Part shown: positions 44,867-53,255 of the stretch, in pieces
Position numbering within the stretch: the stretch's first letter is position 1
Layout of the letters: each line of letters begins with the position of its first letter
NCBI RefSeq assembly: GCF_003254565.1
Contig: NZ_QJRI01000179.1
Coordinates: 62,001 to 126,000, forward strand
Length of the DNA stretch: 64,000 nt
Source: Flavobacterium nitrogenifigens
GTDB taxonomy: Bacteria; Bacteroidota; Bacteroidia; Flavobacteriales; Flavobacteriaceae
Direction of reading: 5' to 3'
Position numbers and translations under genes: made by a program
The notes under the pieces: generated by a model
Database searches by the model: none
What the model was told of the DNA's origin: nothing
What the model saw: the letters and a program-made list of their open reading frames with translations, nothing else

Positions 44867-44920
44867 CAATTTTTTGTTAAGTAAAAAACTTAAAAATAAA
44901 CTTCGCAAACATAGTATTCT

Positions 44921-45652
44921 TTAAGAATATATTCCGCCGTTAATATTGATAATTTCTCCTGTAATATAGCTTGCTTTTTTAGAAATCAAAAAGCTTACCA
45001 AATCTGCAACCTCTTCTGCTTCGCCAAAACGGTTTACCGGAATTAGCTTTAATAATTCTTTTTCATCTAATTGACTCGTCATATCGGTTCTGATAAAACC
45101 TGGAGCAACAGCATTTACAGTAATGTTTCTTTTGGCAACTTCTTGTGCGAGAGCTTTAGTCGCTGCTACAATGGCGCCTTTTGCAGCCGAATAATTGGTT
45201 TGTCCTGCAGTTCCTTTTACTCCAGAAACCGAAACCATATTTACAATTCTACCATATTTATTGCGCAACATTTTTTGAATAAAAAACTGAGTAACATTAA
45301 AGAAACCGTTTACACTCGTATTCATAACGCCGTTCCAGTCTTCTGGTGTCATCCACATAAAAAGACCATCTTTTGTGATTCCGGCATTGTTTACAATTGC
45401 TTCAACCAATTTTTCAGGATTTGCTTCCTGCCAAGCAGTTAAAACATTTTGTACATTTTCAAAATTAGAAACATCAAAACCTAAGATTTCGCCTGTTGCG
45501 CCTAATTTTTGTACTTCTTGTAATGTTTCTTCGGCAGCTGTTTTATTCGAATGATAATTAATCAGAATATGATAATCGGATTCTACGGCCAGTTTTTTAC
45601 AAATCGCACTTCCAATTCCTCTTGAACCGCCTGTTACTAATACACATTTCAT
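44921..45652 (-). CDS. fabG: 3-oxoacyl-ACP reductase (FabG-type SDR)
   Basis: About 243 aa from ATG at 45652 (MKCVLVTGGSRGIG); the frame is open 33 bases further, but the family N-terminus begins here. It has the NAD(P) motif TGGSRGIG, NNAG, catalytic SVSGVKGTAGQTNYSAAKGA (Ser-Tyr-Lys) and the C-terminal GGIYS. Reduces 3-ketoacyl-ACP to 3-hydroxyacyl-ACP for the polyene (ApeQ-like role). The WG-repeat gene ends about 100 bases upstream, with no clear terminator between them. Confidence 0.92.
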   Translation of the reverse strand: MKCVLVTGGSRGIGSAICKKLAVESDYHILINYHSNKTAAEETLQEVQKLGATGEILGFDVSNFENVQNVLTAWQEANPEKLVEAIVNNAGITKDGLFMWMTPEDWNGVMNTSVNGFFNVTQFFIQKMLRNKYGRIVNMVSVSGVKGTAGQTNYSAAKGAIVAATKALAQEVAKRNITVNAVAPGFIRTDMTSQLDEKELLKLIPVNRFGEAEEVADLVSFLISKKASYITGEIININGGIYS

Positions 45653-45748
45653 TAAAATATAGGTTTTATTTTTATTCGTCATCAATGAAACCGCTTTATA
45701 AACTGCGATTTCATTTATGCAAATTTCTAATTTATTTGGGAATAAATA

Positions 45749-46975
45749 TTATTTCTTTTTCTTTGGTGCTGGTTTCGCAGCTGGTTTTTTTGCAGTTGGC
45801 GCTTTAGTTTCCTCTTTTGGTTTTTCGGCAGAAGCTGCTGCAGGCTGAGGTTTTTCTGCACTTTTAGAGAATAGTTCTGCATTTTCAAACCATTGGTTGG
45901 CTAAAACTGTTCCGTCAGGTTTAAGAAATCCCCATTTTCCTTCGTTTTTTACTCTAGCAACACCACCAATAAATCCTTTGTCTTGTTGCGTAAACATCGC
46001 AATAATAGCATTTGTTGTGATACCATATTGAGTTGGGATTACTAGTTTTCCAGATTCATTAATGAATCCCCAGTTACTTTCTTTTACTGGAGCTAAACCG
46101 TTTGTGCTGAAAACTTCTGCATCGCTGTAAGTTGGTTCAATCACAAATTTTCCCTCTGGATTAATGAATCCCCATTTTTTTCCGACAAGAACAGGAGCAA
46201 GGTTTTTTGAGAACGCTTTTCCTTTATCATAAATAGGAAGAATGGCCCAGTTTCCTTTTAAATCGATGTATCCAATTTTTCCGTTTTTCTTAGCAAAAGT
46301 CAAATCTTGAGTTTCAAAATCCCAGATTTTTTCGGCTCCGTCAACTGGAATAAATTTTCCGCCGCTTACCAATCCGAAAGTTTTGTCTTTTCTTGCCCAA
46401 GTTGTGCCTTTAAAATAATTACCAACTTCGGCATACACTGGTTCAACCAATTCTTTTCCGTTAGTGTCAATAATTCCCCAGTTTTTGTTCAGTTCCACTC
46501 TGGCATAACCATTTTCAAAAGGTTTGATCTGATCGTATTTTGGTTCTAAAACAACAGTCATTTTGTTGTTAATCAAACCCACTTTATTGTTTTGTCTGAT
46601 AAAAGCAACGCCATCATTAAAATCAAATAATTTTTCTGAAGCTGGAGCTTGTTGAATTTCTCCTTTTGTATTAATATAAACCCAGTCTTTGTCTTTTTGT
46701 ACAATTGCAATTCCGCTGTTAAAATCTTTAGCATCTTTAAAATCAGCAGGAATTACCCAAGTTCCTTTTGCATCGATAAATCCCCATTTTCCGCCATTTT
46801 CTACAGCAGCTAATCCTTCAGAAAAACTTCTGGCAGATTTATATTGAGGTTCGATTTTAAAGGATCCGTCTTTAGAAAGATATCCAATTTTAGAGCTCTT
46901 CTTAACTAATGCCAGTTCTTGACTATTAACAGATTGAATACTTGCCAGCAGCAAAAAAATAAGTGTCTTTTTCAT
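45749..46975 (-). CDS. Exported WG-repeat protein with a Lys/Ala/Pro-rich tail
   Basis: 408 aa: signal peptide (to SVNSQ), then about eight or nine WG repeats (NGGKWGFIDAKGTWVIPADF, LNKNWGIIDTNGKELVEPVY, VGKKWGFINPEGKFVIEPTY and others) covering residues 25-370. A low-complexity tail of Ala, Pro and Lys (about 375-408) follows. WG repeats form extracellular or periplasmic binding surfaces of unclear function. It sits between TAL and fabG on the same strand, so it is probably co-transcribed; its role in pigment synthesis is unknown. Confidence 0.86.
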   Translation of the reverse strand: MKKTLIFLLLASIQSVNSQELALVKKSSKIGYLSKDGSFKIEPQYKSARSFSEGLAAVENGGKWGFIDAKGTWVIPADFKDAKDFNSGIAIVQKDKDWVYINTKGEIQQAPASEKLFDFNDGVAFIRQNNKVGLINNKMTVVLEPKYDQIKPFENGYARVELNKNWGIIDTNGKELVEPVYAEVGNYFKGTTWARKDKTFGLVSGGKFIPVDGAEKIWDFETQDLTFAKKNGKIGYIDLKGNWAILPIYDKGKAFSKNLAPVLVGKKWGFINPEGKFVIEPTYSDAEVFSTNGLAPVKESNWGFINESGKLVIPTQYGITTNAIIAMFTQQDKGFIGGVARVKNEGKWGFLKPDGTVLANQWFENAELFSKSAEKPQPAAASAEKPKEETKAPTAKKPAAKPAPKKKK

Positions 46976-47047
46976 GATTTTAAAAATTCAATGTTTAATG
47001 ATTAAAAAACTAAAACTCTTTGGGGGGCATATGTGGTATGTCAATCT

Positions 47048-48568
47048 CTAACTGTTGATCAAATAATCTTTTACTTTTTGAACAAAAGGATACATTACTT
47101 GATCTTCCTTAAATTCCGGAATTATATTTCTAATATCGTCGTACCATTTTTTAGTCGTAGACGAAATTTGATCTTTTTGTTTCAAATAATCAATTGCCTG
47201 AACAATTGTGATTAATTCGATCGCTAAAACTTCAAAAGAATTCTCAATTACTTTTGATGTAATAACCGCCGCATTTGTTCCCATACTTACAATGTCTTGA
47301 TTGTCATTGTTGTTTGGAATACTGTGCACATACATTGGGTTAGATAACATTTGGTTTTCGGCAGTTGTTGAAGTTGCTACGAACTGAACGCCCTGCATTC
47401 CGAAATTAAATCCTAATGTTCCTAAGTTTACAAATGGAGGAAGAATTTCATTGATTTTAGAATTCAATAAATAATTCAATTGACGTTCTGCCAGCATCGT
47501 TAATTTGGTAATAACGATTTTCAGTTTGTCCATTTCAAGCGAAATATAATCTCCGTGGAAATTTCCGCCGTGATAAACGTGTTTGTTTTTTACGTCTATA
47601 ATGGGGTTGTCGTTTGCCGAGTTAAATTCGTCTTCTAGAATAGAAGCGACATTATTTATAGTTTCTAAAACGGGTCCCAAAATTTGAGGAACACAACGTA
47701 ATGAATAATATTCCTGAACTTTTTCTTTGAAGATTTCTTCTGTATTTTCTCCAGAATATAAGTGGTCTTCTCTTTTACGGATCAAAGTACTGTCAGAAAG
47801 ATTTTGTCTCATTCTTTCAGCAACCTCTTGTTGTCCTTTATGACGTTTTGTTTGGTTTAATTCTTCAGAGAAGTGATCGTCGTAAGCTTGAACCAATTCG
47901 TTAATTGCACAAGAAGCTTTTAATGACCAGTCTAATAATTTTTTAGCATAATGAACATTTACAACTCCAATTCCTGTCATTACAGAAGTTCCGTTGATTA
48001 ACGCCAAACCTTCTCTAATTTCTACTTGAATCGGTTTTAAACCTTCAATTTCGAAAACTTCTGCAGTTGAACGTCTTACACCTTTATAAAAAACTTCGCC
48101 CTCGCCAATTAACACTAAAGCTAAATGTGATAGCTGCACTAAGTCTCCGCTGGCACCTACGCCACCATGTTCAAAAATTAAAGGCGTAATATCTCGATTG
48201 ATTAATTCTGCCATTAAATGAATAACAGAAGAATGAACTCCTGAATTTCCTAAAGAAAGTGTATTTAATCTTGCCAAAATCGCTGCTTTTACGCACTCAG
48301 CGTTTAAAGGTTTTCCAGTTCCAGAAGAATGGCTTCTGATTAAATTATATTGCAATTGAATTTGGTCTGACTCCTTAATTCTATATTGAGCCATTGGACC
48401 AAATCCTGTATTTACGCCGTATATTACTTTGTTTCCTGAGAATTCTTTTAAGAAATTAAAACTTTCGTTTACTCGATTTTGAACCACATCGCTTATGGAA
48501 ACTTTGTTTTTTCCAAAGATTATGGCTTCAAATTCTGCTAAACTTAGATATTCATTTATTGTATTCAT
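47048..48568 (-). CDS. Tyrosine ammonia-lyase (aromatic amino-acid lyase family)
   Basis: 506 aa from ATG at 48568. The MIO cofactor forms from Ala139-Ser140-Gly141 in GGVGASGDLVQL; catalytic Tyr50 is in KVIYGVNTGFG. The substrate-selecting pair is His80-Ser81 in NLIRSHSSGTG, where tyrosine ammonia-lyases carry His. The sequence closely resembles, from memory, the Flavobacterium johnsoniae TAL. It deaminates L-tyrosine to 4-coumarate, the probable aryl starter of flexirubin. No hutU/hutI/hutG neighbours, so a histidine-degradation role is unlikely. Confidence 0.92.
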   Translation of the reverse strand: MNTINEYLSLAEFEAIIFGKNKVSISDVVQNRVNESFNFLKEFSGNKVIYGVNTGFGPMAQYRIKESDQIQLQYNLIRSHSSGTGKPLNAECVKAAILARLNTLSLGNSGVHSSVIHLMAELINRDITPLIFEHGGVGASGDLVQLSHLALVLIGEGEVFYKGVRRSTAEVFEIEGLKPIQVEIREGLALINGTSVMTGIGVVNVHYAKKLLDWSLKASCAINELVQAYDDHFSEELNQTKRHKGQQEVAERMRQNLSDSTLIRKREDHLYSGENTEEIFKEKVQEYYSLRCVPQILGPVLETINNVASILEDEFNSANDNPIIDVKNKHVYHGGNFHGDYISLEMDKLKIVITKLTMLAERQLNYLLNSKINEILPPFVNLGTLGFNFGMQGVQFVATSTTAENQMLSNPMYVHSIPNNNDNQDIVSMGTNAAVITSKVIENSFEVLAIELITIVQAIDYLKQKDQISSTTKKWYDDIRNIIPEFKEDQVMYPFVQKVKDYLINS

Positions 48569-48604
48569 CAAATCGATTTTGGTTGCGCTAATTTAATTTT
48601 ATTT

Positions 48605-48630
48605 ATCAAAATAAATGTAGTTATTTTGAT
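48605..48630. promoter_or_regulatory. 26-bp inverted repeat in the TAL/halogenase divergent promoter
   Basis: ATCAAAATAA (48605-48614) and its exact complement (48621-48630) separated by 6 bases, centred between the divergent TAL and halogenase-like genes (101 bases apart). A minus-strand TAnnTTTG box (TACATTTG, at 48636-48643) lies 5 bases from it. Dimension and dyad suit a dimeric regulator site controlling both genes. Confidence 0.55.
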
Positions 48631-48669
48631 GATGGCAAATGTAGGTTAATTAATGATAATAATTCTAAT

Positions 48670-49920
48670 ATGACAAAGGAGTTTGTTGATGTTTTAGTGA
48701 TTGGTGCAGGACCGTCTGGATGTGTTTCAGCATCGTATCTTTTTAAAAACAATGTAAAGGTAAAAGTTGTAGAAAAAACGAAGTTCCCGAGACTTGTAGT
48801 AGGCGAAAGTCTTATTCCGCGTGTAATGGATCATTTTGCTGAAGCAGAATTGTTTGACGCCCTTGATGCGATGAACTTCGAAAAGAAATTAGGAGCTCGT
48901 TTTATCAGAGGAGAAGAAATCTGCAATTTTGATTTCAGCGTAAAATTTGGAGAAGGATGGGACTGGACTTGGCAAGTTCCGAGAGCTGATTTTGACAATA
49001 CAATGGCTCAAGAAGTCATAAGAAAAGGGATTGATTTAGAATTTGAAACCGAAGTTTTGGAAGTTTCTTTTGAAGGGAAAAATTCAAAAACTATCGTAAA
49101 AGATAAAGACGGAAATCTAAAAGAAATTCACGCTAAATTTATCATCGACTCCAGCGGATACGGACGTGTTTTACCAAGACTTTTAGATTTGGATACGCCT
49201 TCAAAATTAGATCCGCATTCTTCGATTTTTACGCATGTTAAAGATATTAATAGAGAAGAAGGCGTAGAGGGAACTCAAATTTCGTTTGACATTTTAGAAA
49301 CTCAGGTTTGGCTTTGGGTAATTCCGTTTTCTAACGGAAACACAAGTTTGGGTGTTGTTGGTCCGACTGATTTTATTAATTCACTTTCTGAAAATAAAGA
49401 TAATGCTGAGGCTTTGCGAAATGCCATTCAGAAATCGGATTATTATATTAAAAGATTTGCTGGAACAGAGTTTTTGTTTGAGCCAGTTAAATTAGAAAAT
49501 TATTCAAGAGCCGTAAAAAGAATGTATGGCGACGGTTTTGCTTTAACAGGAAACAGTTCTGAATTCTTAGATCCAGTTTTCTCTTCTGGAGTCGCTTTTG
49601 CAACCGAATCTGGAATGCTGGCAGCAAAATTATATTTGAAAGAATCACAAGGAATTCCGGTAGATTGGGAAGTGGAATTCACCCAATACATGAAACGCGG
49701 AATTGCCGTTTTCACGACTTATGTTCAAGAATGGTATACGGGAAATTTACAGACGCTGTTTTTCCATCAGCCTGAAAATCCAGAAGTAAAAGAAAAAATA
49801 TGCGCGGTTTTAGCTGGTTATGTTTGGAACGAAGAAAATTCGTTTGTCAAGAAACATGATCACGTAATTGCGAATATGGCGTATTTATTGAATATGCAAA
49901 AAGAACAAAGCCCTGAATAA
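48670..49920 (+). CDS. FAD-dependent halogenase-like monooxygenase
   Basis: 416 aa. The N-terminus VLVIGAGPSGCVSASYLF is the FAD-binding GxGxxG; LVVGESLIPRVMDHF is the second flavin motif. The halogenase signature WxWxIP is present as W214-L-W-V-I-P219. Lys73 in NFEKKLGARF falls where flavin halogenases have the catalytic Lys (alignment by eye with the PrnA segment KVAIKF). It may chlorinate or hydroxylate the aryl ring; chlorinated flexirubins are known. Transcribed divergently from TAL, ending in a strong terminator that overlaps its stop codon. Confidence 0.86.
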   Translation: MTKEFVDVLVIGAGPSGCVSASYLFKNNVKVKVVEKTKFPRLVVGESLIPRVMDHFAEAELFDALDAMNFEKKLGARFIRGEEICNFDFSVKFGEGWDWTWQVPRADFDNTMAQEVIRKGIDLEFETEVLEVSFEGKNSKTIVKDKDGNLKEIHAKFIIDSSGYGRVLPRLLDLDTPSKLDPHSSIFTHVKDINREEGVEGTQISFDILETQVWLWVIPFSNGNTSLGVVGPTDFINSLSENKDNAEALRNAIQKSDYYIKRFAGTEFLFEPVKLENYSRAVKRMYGDGFALTGNSSEFLDPVFSSGVAFATESGMLAAKLYLKESQGIPVDWEVEFTQYMKRGIAVFTTYVQEWYTGNLQTLFFHQPENPEVKEKICAVLAGYVWNEENSFVKKHDHVIANMAYLLNMQKEQSPE

Positions 49921-49930
49921 TCAGGGCTTT
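49907..49930 (+). terminator. Intrinsic terminator overlapping the halogenase-like stop codon
   Basis: Stem AAAGCCCTGA / TCAGGGCTTT (49907-49916 with 49921-49930); loop ATAA contains the stop TAA; followed by a T tract. The hairpin is partly inside the coding sequence. Confidence 0.92.
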
Positions 49931-49961
49931 TTTTATAAAAAACAATTCATTTTGTAGATTC

Positions 49962-50125
49962 ATTCCGTAGGAATGTTTCGTTGGTAGAATTAAATTGTAA
50001 TTATGATTATATACGTTCCGTAGGAACGTTTGATTGATATTTTATTTCGATAAATCAGATGTCCCTACAGGACATAATGTAAAACGACAATATTTTTTCT
50101 ACCAATCAGATATTCCTAACGGAAT
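49962..50125. repeat. 164-bp nested inverted-repeat element (CCGTAGGAA family)
   Basis: Outer arms ATTCCGTAGGAATG... (49962-49989) and complement (50097-50125) are about 28 bp with few mismatches, both ending in TTGGTAGAA. Inner arms near 50014-50033 and 50053-50075 repeat the same unit (GTTCCGTAGGAAC and GTCCCTACAGGAC). Structured like a MITE or REP-type unit; no reading frame. Confidence 0.75.
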
Positions 50126-50137
50126 ATTATTTCCTTT

Positions 50138-50743
50138 TTATTTATATGCTTTTTTTGCAATAAGTTTAGACATTGTTTTTGCAGTTTTTGCAAATCCTTC
50201 TCCAATTCGGGTTTCATTATTAAAATTGCTTCCCCACTGGTCTCCAGGAGCCTCTTCACTTGTAATTTCTAACAAAACATTTGATTTGTTGGCTGTTTCA
50301 ACAAACTTTAAATTGGTTGTTACTTTTGCTGGCTGTTTCATGATTCCAGCATCCCAGCCTGGGTAAATCCAAACTGTCTGTACAATTAAAGTATAAGGAG
50401 TATTTAATCCTTCCTGAAAGTTTAATTCTTTCTTTTCCTTAGTCAAAACAATGTTTGCAATTTCTAAGAATTTTGGAGTCCATATTTGGTCTTTTGCCAC
50501 AATCCATCTTTTTTCCCAAAGATTTCCGTTTCCTTTTGCTTTTTTGTCTAAATCAGCTTTGTGTTCTTCAACATATTGTGCTTCAGGCTTATTTTCTTTC
50601 ATCATAGTAAAATTACTATAATCAAATACGGTATTGATTTCTTTTTGATCCTTTAAAAAGTTAAAATTGCCTTGAACAATATTAATGTCTTGAGCAAATA
50701 CAGCTCCTGAAATAAAGGAGAATACGATAATTAGTTTTTTCAT
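50138..50743 (-). CDS. Exported protein of unknown function
   Basis: 201 aa with signal peptide (MKKLIIVFSFISGAVFAQ). The mature part alternates charged and aromatic segments (NLWEKRWIVAKDQIWTPKFL, QTVWIYPGWDAGIMKQPA, APGDQWGSNFNNETRIGEGF) and is Trp-rich; no family recognised. The ITSEEAPGDQW segment is reminiscent of secreted beta-rich proteins. It lies alone between the CCGTAGGAA element and the mutarotase gene, with 163 bases and a terminator on its upstream side. Role unknown; not obviously part of the pigment or sugar genes. Confidence 0.72.
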   Translation of the reverse strand: MKKLIIVFSFISGAVFAQDINIVQGNFNFLKDQKEINTVFDYSNFTMMKENKPEAQYVEEHKADLDKKAKGNGNLWEKRWIVAKDQIWTPKFLEIANIVLTKEKKELNFQEGLNTPYTLIVQTVWIYPGWDAGIMKQPAKVTTNLKFVETANKSNVLLEITSEEAPGDQWGSNFNNETRIGEGFAKTAKTMSKLIAKKAYK

Positions 50744-50856
50744 TTTTTTAGTTAATTGATTATTTTTTTGCTGGCTAAAATAATTAAAAGGATTTAAATC
50801 ATAATCATTAATAAGTAATATTTTTCTTTCTTTTTTTATTGACTTTGCTCTAAAAA

Positions 50857-50882
50857 AAAGACTGCCATAATTGACAGTCTTT
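50857..50882 (-). terminator. Intrinsic terminator of the deoxy-sugar unit
   Basis: AAAGACTG (50857-50864) and CAGTCTTT (50875-50882) flank a short loop, preceded by an A tract that becomes U on the minus strand. 24 bases past the mutarotase stop codon. Confidence 0.78.
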
Positions 50883-50906
50883 TATACTTTATTGAATATA
50901 TAAATT

Positions 50907-51242
50907 TTACAATCCAAAAATCTTATCCATTAAAATCCATTTTTGTCCTGGTTTTGCCCACGGCAAAGCTTGCTGGAACTTCCACATTAAAGTTTCCCAT
51001 TCCTGAACTTTTTCGTTTGCCGCATCGGCCTGATCTTTCTTTTCGAAAGTAAAATCGGCATCAGCTTCGATGATCATGAATAATCGGTTTCCTGTGCAAT
51101 AAATATCCAGCACTTCAATTCCAGAATCTTGAATGCTTTTCTTGATTTCTGGCCAAACATTTTCATGCAGTTCTTTATATTCTGCAATTAAATTGGTGTC
51201 GTCTTTTAAGTCTAAAGCCAGATAGAATTTTTGTGTTGCCAT
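50907..51242 (-). CDS. L-rhamnose/L-fucose mutarotase family protein
   Basis: 111 aa of the RhaM (DUF718) family: YKELHENVWPEIKKSI with the conserved His, LDIYCTGNRLFMIIEADADF, and the Trp-rich C-terminal WKFQQALPWAKPGQKW. Interconverts sugar anomers before oxidation or isomerisation. With neighbours that oxidise and dehydrate a sugar acid, L-fucose is the likelier substrate. Ends the operon; 10 bases after the FAH gene. Confidence 0.88.
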   Translation of the reverse strand: MATQKFYLALDLKDDTNLIAEYKELHENVWPEIKKSIQDSGIEVLDIYCTGNRLFMIIEADADFTFEKKDQADAANEKVQEWETLMWKFQQALPWAKPGQKWILMDKIFGL

Positions 51243-51252
51243 AATCTAAAAT

Positions 51253-52107
51253 TTATCCTTGGTAAGCTACAGCAGTTTGTTTGCTTGTACCTAAGCCTTC
51301 AATTCCTAATTCGATTACGTCGCCAGCTTTAATGTAAATTGGATCTGGTTTAATTCCTAATCCTACTCCCGGAGGTGTTCCTGTACTGATAACGTCACCA
51401 GGAAGCAATGTCATAAACTGACTTAAATAATGTACTAAAAATGGAATTTTGAAAATCAAGTTTGAAGTATTACTGTTTTGGAATGTTTTTCCGTTTACAG
51501 TCAACCACATTTTTAGGTTGTTTACATCGCCAATTTCGTCTGGAGTTGCCATAATTGGTCCAAGAGGAGCGAAAGTGTCAGAACCTTTTCCTTTTGCCCA
51601 TTGTCCGCCGCGCTCGATTTGGAAGGCTCTTTCGCTGTAGTCATTTAAAAGGCAATATCCAGCGATGTAGTTTGGTGCATCTTCTTCAGAAACGTAGCTT
51701 GCTTTTTTACCTACAACAAATGCTAATTCTACTTCCCAGTCTGTTTTTTCGCTGTTTTTTGGGATAATCAAATTATCATTTGGTCCGCATAAAGAAGTCG
51801 TAGATTTGAAGAAAATAATTGGTTCTTCTGGAATTGCAGCGCCAGTTTCTTCACAGTGATCTACATAATTTAATCCGATGCAGATAATTTTTGAAGGACG
51901 CGCCACTGGCGAACCTAAACGTACTGAATCGCTAACTTCTGGTAATGCAGGATTATTTTTTAAGGCTTCTTCTAATTTCGCTAAACCGTCATTTTCAAAA
52001 AAAGCTTCGTTGTAATCTGTTACAATAGACGAAACATCGTATCTTTTATCATTTAGTAAAACACCTGGTCTTTCCTTTCCTTCTTCTCCGAATCTAATAA
52101 GTTTCAT
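51253..52107 (-). CDS. Fumarylacetoacetate-hydrolase-family diketo-acid hydrolase
   Basis: 284 aa with the FAH core: KIICIGLNYVDHCEETGAAI, metal-binding DWEVELAFVVGKKA (Glu and Asp ligands), and ISTGTPPGVGLGI. In the non-phosphorylating L-fucose route this family cleaves 2,4-diketo-3-deoxy-L-fuconate to pyruvate and L-lactate. That substrate is inferred from neighbours. Upstream is a 343-base gap (52108-52450) filled by two repeat elements. Confidence 0.86.
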   Translation of the reverse strand: MKLIRFGEEGKERPGVLLNDKRYDVSSIVTDYNEAFFENDGLAKLEEALKNNPALPEVSDSVRLGSPVARPSKIICIGLNYVDHCEETGAAIPEEPIIFFKSTTSLCGPNDNLIIPKNSEKTDWEVELAFVVGKKASYVSEEDAPNYIAGYCLLNDYSERAFQIERGGQWAKGKGSDTFAPLGPIMATPDEIGDVNNLKMWLTVNGKTFQNSNTSNLIFKIPFLVHYLSQFMTLLPGDVISTGTPPGVGLGIKPDPIYIKAGDVIELGIEGLGTSKQTAVAYQG

Positions 52108-52191
52108 ATTTTAATTTTTTTAGTAATGTGTATTGTTTTTTTTTGCCACGAATTCACGAATTTATATATATACGGTGGCTTTATTTTTTTC

Positions 52192-52327
52192 AACATATAG
52201 AATCATAGTTTTACTTTATCTAAAAAAGGCATTTCATTTATCTAAATTCACATAGTTCTATGTGTTCAAATCTAGATTTGTTTTTTACTCTTTTTATGGA
52301 TTTAAAAATCTATGTTTCTATGTGTTT
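52192..52327. repeat. 136-bp repeat element, copy A (AACACATAGAA terminal repeats)
   Basis: Begins AACATATAGAATCATAG and ends with the near complement CTATGTTTCTATGTGTT. Nearly identical internally to copy B at 56937-57072, including TCTAAATTCACATAG and TCAAATCTAGATTTG. No reading frame. Together with 52336-52440 it fills the 343-base gene-free gap. Confidence 0.82.
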
Positions 52328-52335
52328 AAATTTTT

Positions 52336-52440
52336 TAGCCACGAATTCACGAATTAAAATGATTTTAAAAATCTGTGAAATCTGTATTAAATAAAAATAG
52401 CCACGAATTATGACTGAAAAAATTCGTGAATTCGTGGCTA
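52336..52440. repeat. 105-bp element with perfect 20-bp GCCACGAATT-family terminal repeats
   Basis: TAGCCACGAATTCACGAATT (52336-52355) and its exact complement (52421-52440). An extra partial unit (TAGCCACGAATTATG) lies inside at 52398. Adjacent to copy A of the 136-bp element. It sits 10 bases past the end of the SDR gene and may double as its terminator. Confidence 0.85.
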
Positions 52441-52450
52441 TTTCCTTTTT

Positions 52451-53215
52451 TTAGTTGTTCAATTTGATAAATCCACCATCAATTGGGTAATCTGAACCTG
52501 TGATGAAAGACGATTCGTCGCTGCATAAAAATAAGGCTAAAGTTGCGATTTCGTCTGGTTTTCCCATACGACCAATTGGTTGTGATTGAGATAGTTTTTC
52601 GAAAATTTCTTCTTCTTTTCCAGGATAATTTTTAGCAATAAATCCGTCTACGAAAGGCGTGTGAACTCTCGCTGGAGAAATAGAATTACATCTGATTTTA
52701 TCATTCAAATAATCTTTAGCAACCGATAAAGTCATGGCCATAACAGCTCCTTTTGCTGTAGAATAAGCAAAACGATCCGGAATTCCAACCCAGCAAGCAA
52801 TTGAAGCTAAGTTCAAAATTACACCTCCGCCAGAGTTTCTTAGCGCTGGAATAGAAGCGTGAAGACAGTTGTAAACCCCTTTTACGTTTACATTCATGAT
52901 TCTGTCAAAATCAGATTCTGAAGTGGTGTCTACTTTTCCAACGTGAGCAATACCAGCGTTGTTTACCAGAATATTGATATTTCCGATTTTTTGGAAAGTT
53001 GAATTTACTTGTTCGTGGTTTGAAACGTCGCAAGCGTGAGCAAAAACATTTCCTCCATTTGATTTAATTTCTTCTACTGTTTCTTTTGCACTTTCTTCTG
53101 TCAATTCTAAAATGTGAACTTCAGCTCCTTGTTTCGCAAATAAAACCGAAATCGCTCTTCCAATTCCGCTTCCTCCGCCCGTGATAATTGCTTTTTTATT
53201 TTGTAATGAAAACAT
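52451..53215 (-). CDS. SDR dehydrogenase, probable 2-keto-3-deoxy-L-fuconate dehydrogenase
   Basis: 254 aa, classical SDR: NAD motif TGGGSGIG, acidic residue after beta2 (HILELTEESAKE, favouring NAD+), NNAG, catalytic NLASIACWVGIPDRFAYSTAKG with Ser-Tyr-Lys intact, and C-terminal GGFIKLNN. In the L-fucose pathway this enzyme oxidises 2-keto-3-deoxy-L-fuconate before the FAH step. Substrate by context only. 40 bases after the UxaA-like gene. Confidence 0.86.
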   Translation of the reverse strand: MFSLQNKKAIITGGGSGIGRAISVLFAKQGAEVHILELTEESAKETVEEIKSNGGNVFAHACDVSNHEQVNSTFQKIGNINILVNNAGIAHVGKVDTTSESDFDRIMNVNVKGVYNCLHASIPALRNSGGGVILNLASIACWVGIPDRFAYSTAKGAVMAMTLSVAKDYLNDKIRCNSISPARVHTPFVDGFIAKNYPGKEEEIFEKLSQSQPIGRMGKPDEIATLALFLCSDESSFITGSDYPIDGGFIKLNN

Positions 53216-53255
53216 ACTATATGTGTTTAATAATTTATTTTTAATTGAAATTTGA

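Noticed and set aside
47048..48568. Histidine ammonia-lyase (hutH) reading of the lyase gene
   Set aside because: Close similarity to tyrosine ammonia-lyase, the His80-Ser81 selectivity pair, and pigment neighbours rather than hut genes argue for TAL.
14797..48568. Phosphopantetheinyl transferase expected for the two ACPs
   Set aside because: No matching gene was recognised in the window; it must be encoded elsewhere.
50907..52107. L-rhamnose catabolism from the RhaM-like gene
   Set aside because: No rhamnose isomerase, kinase or aldolase; the SDR, UxaA and FAH set fits an oxidative L-fucose-type route better.
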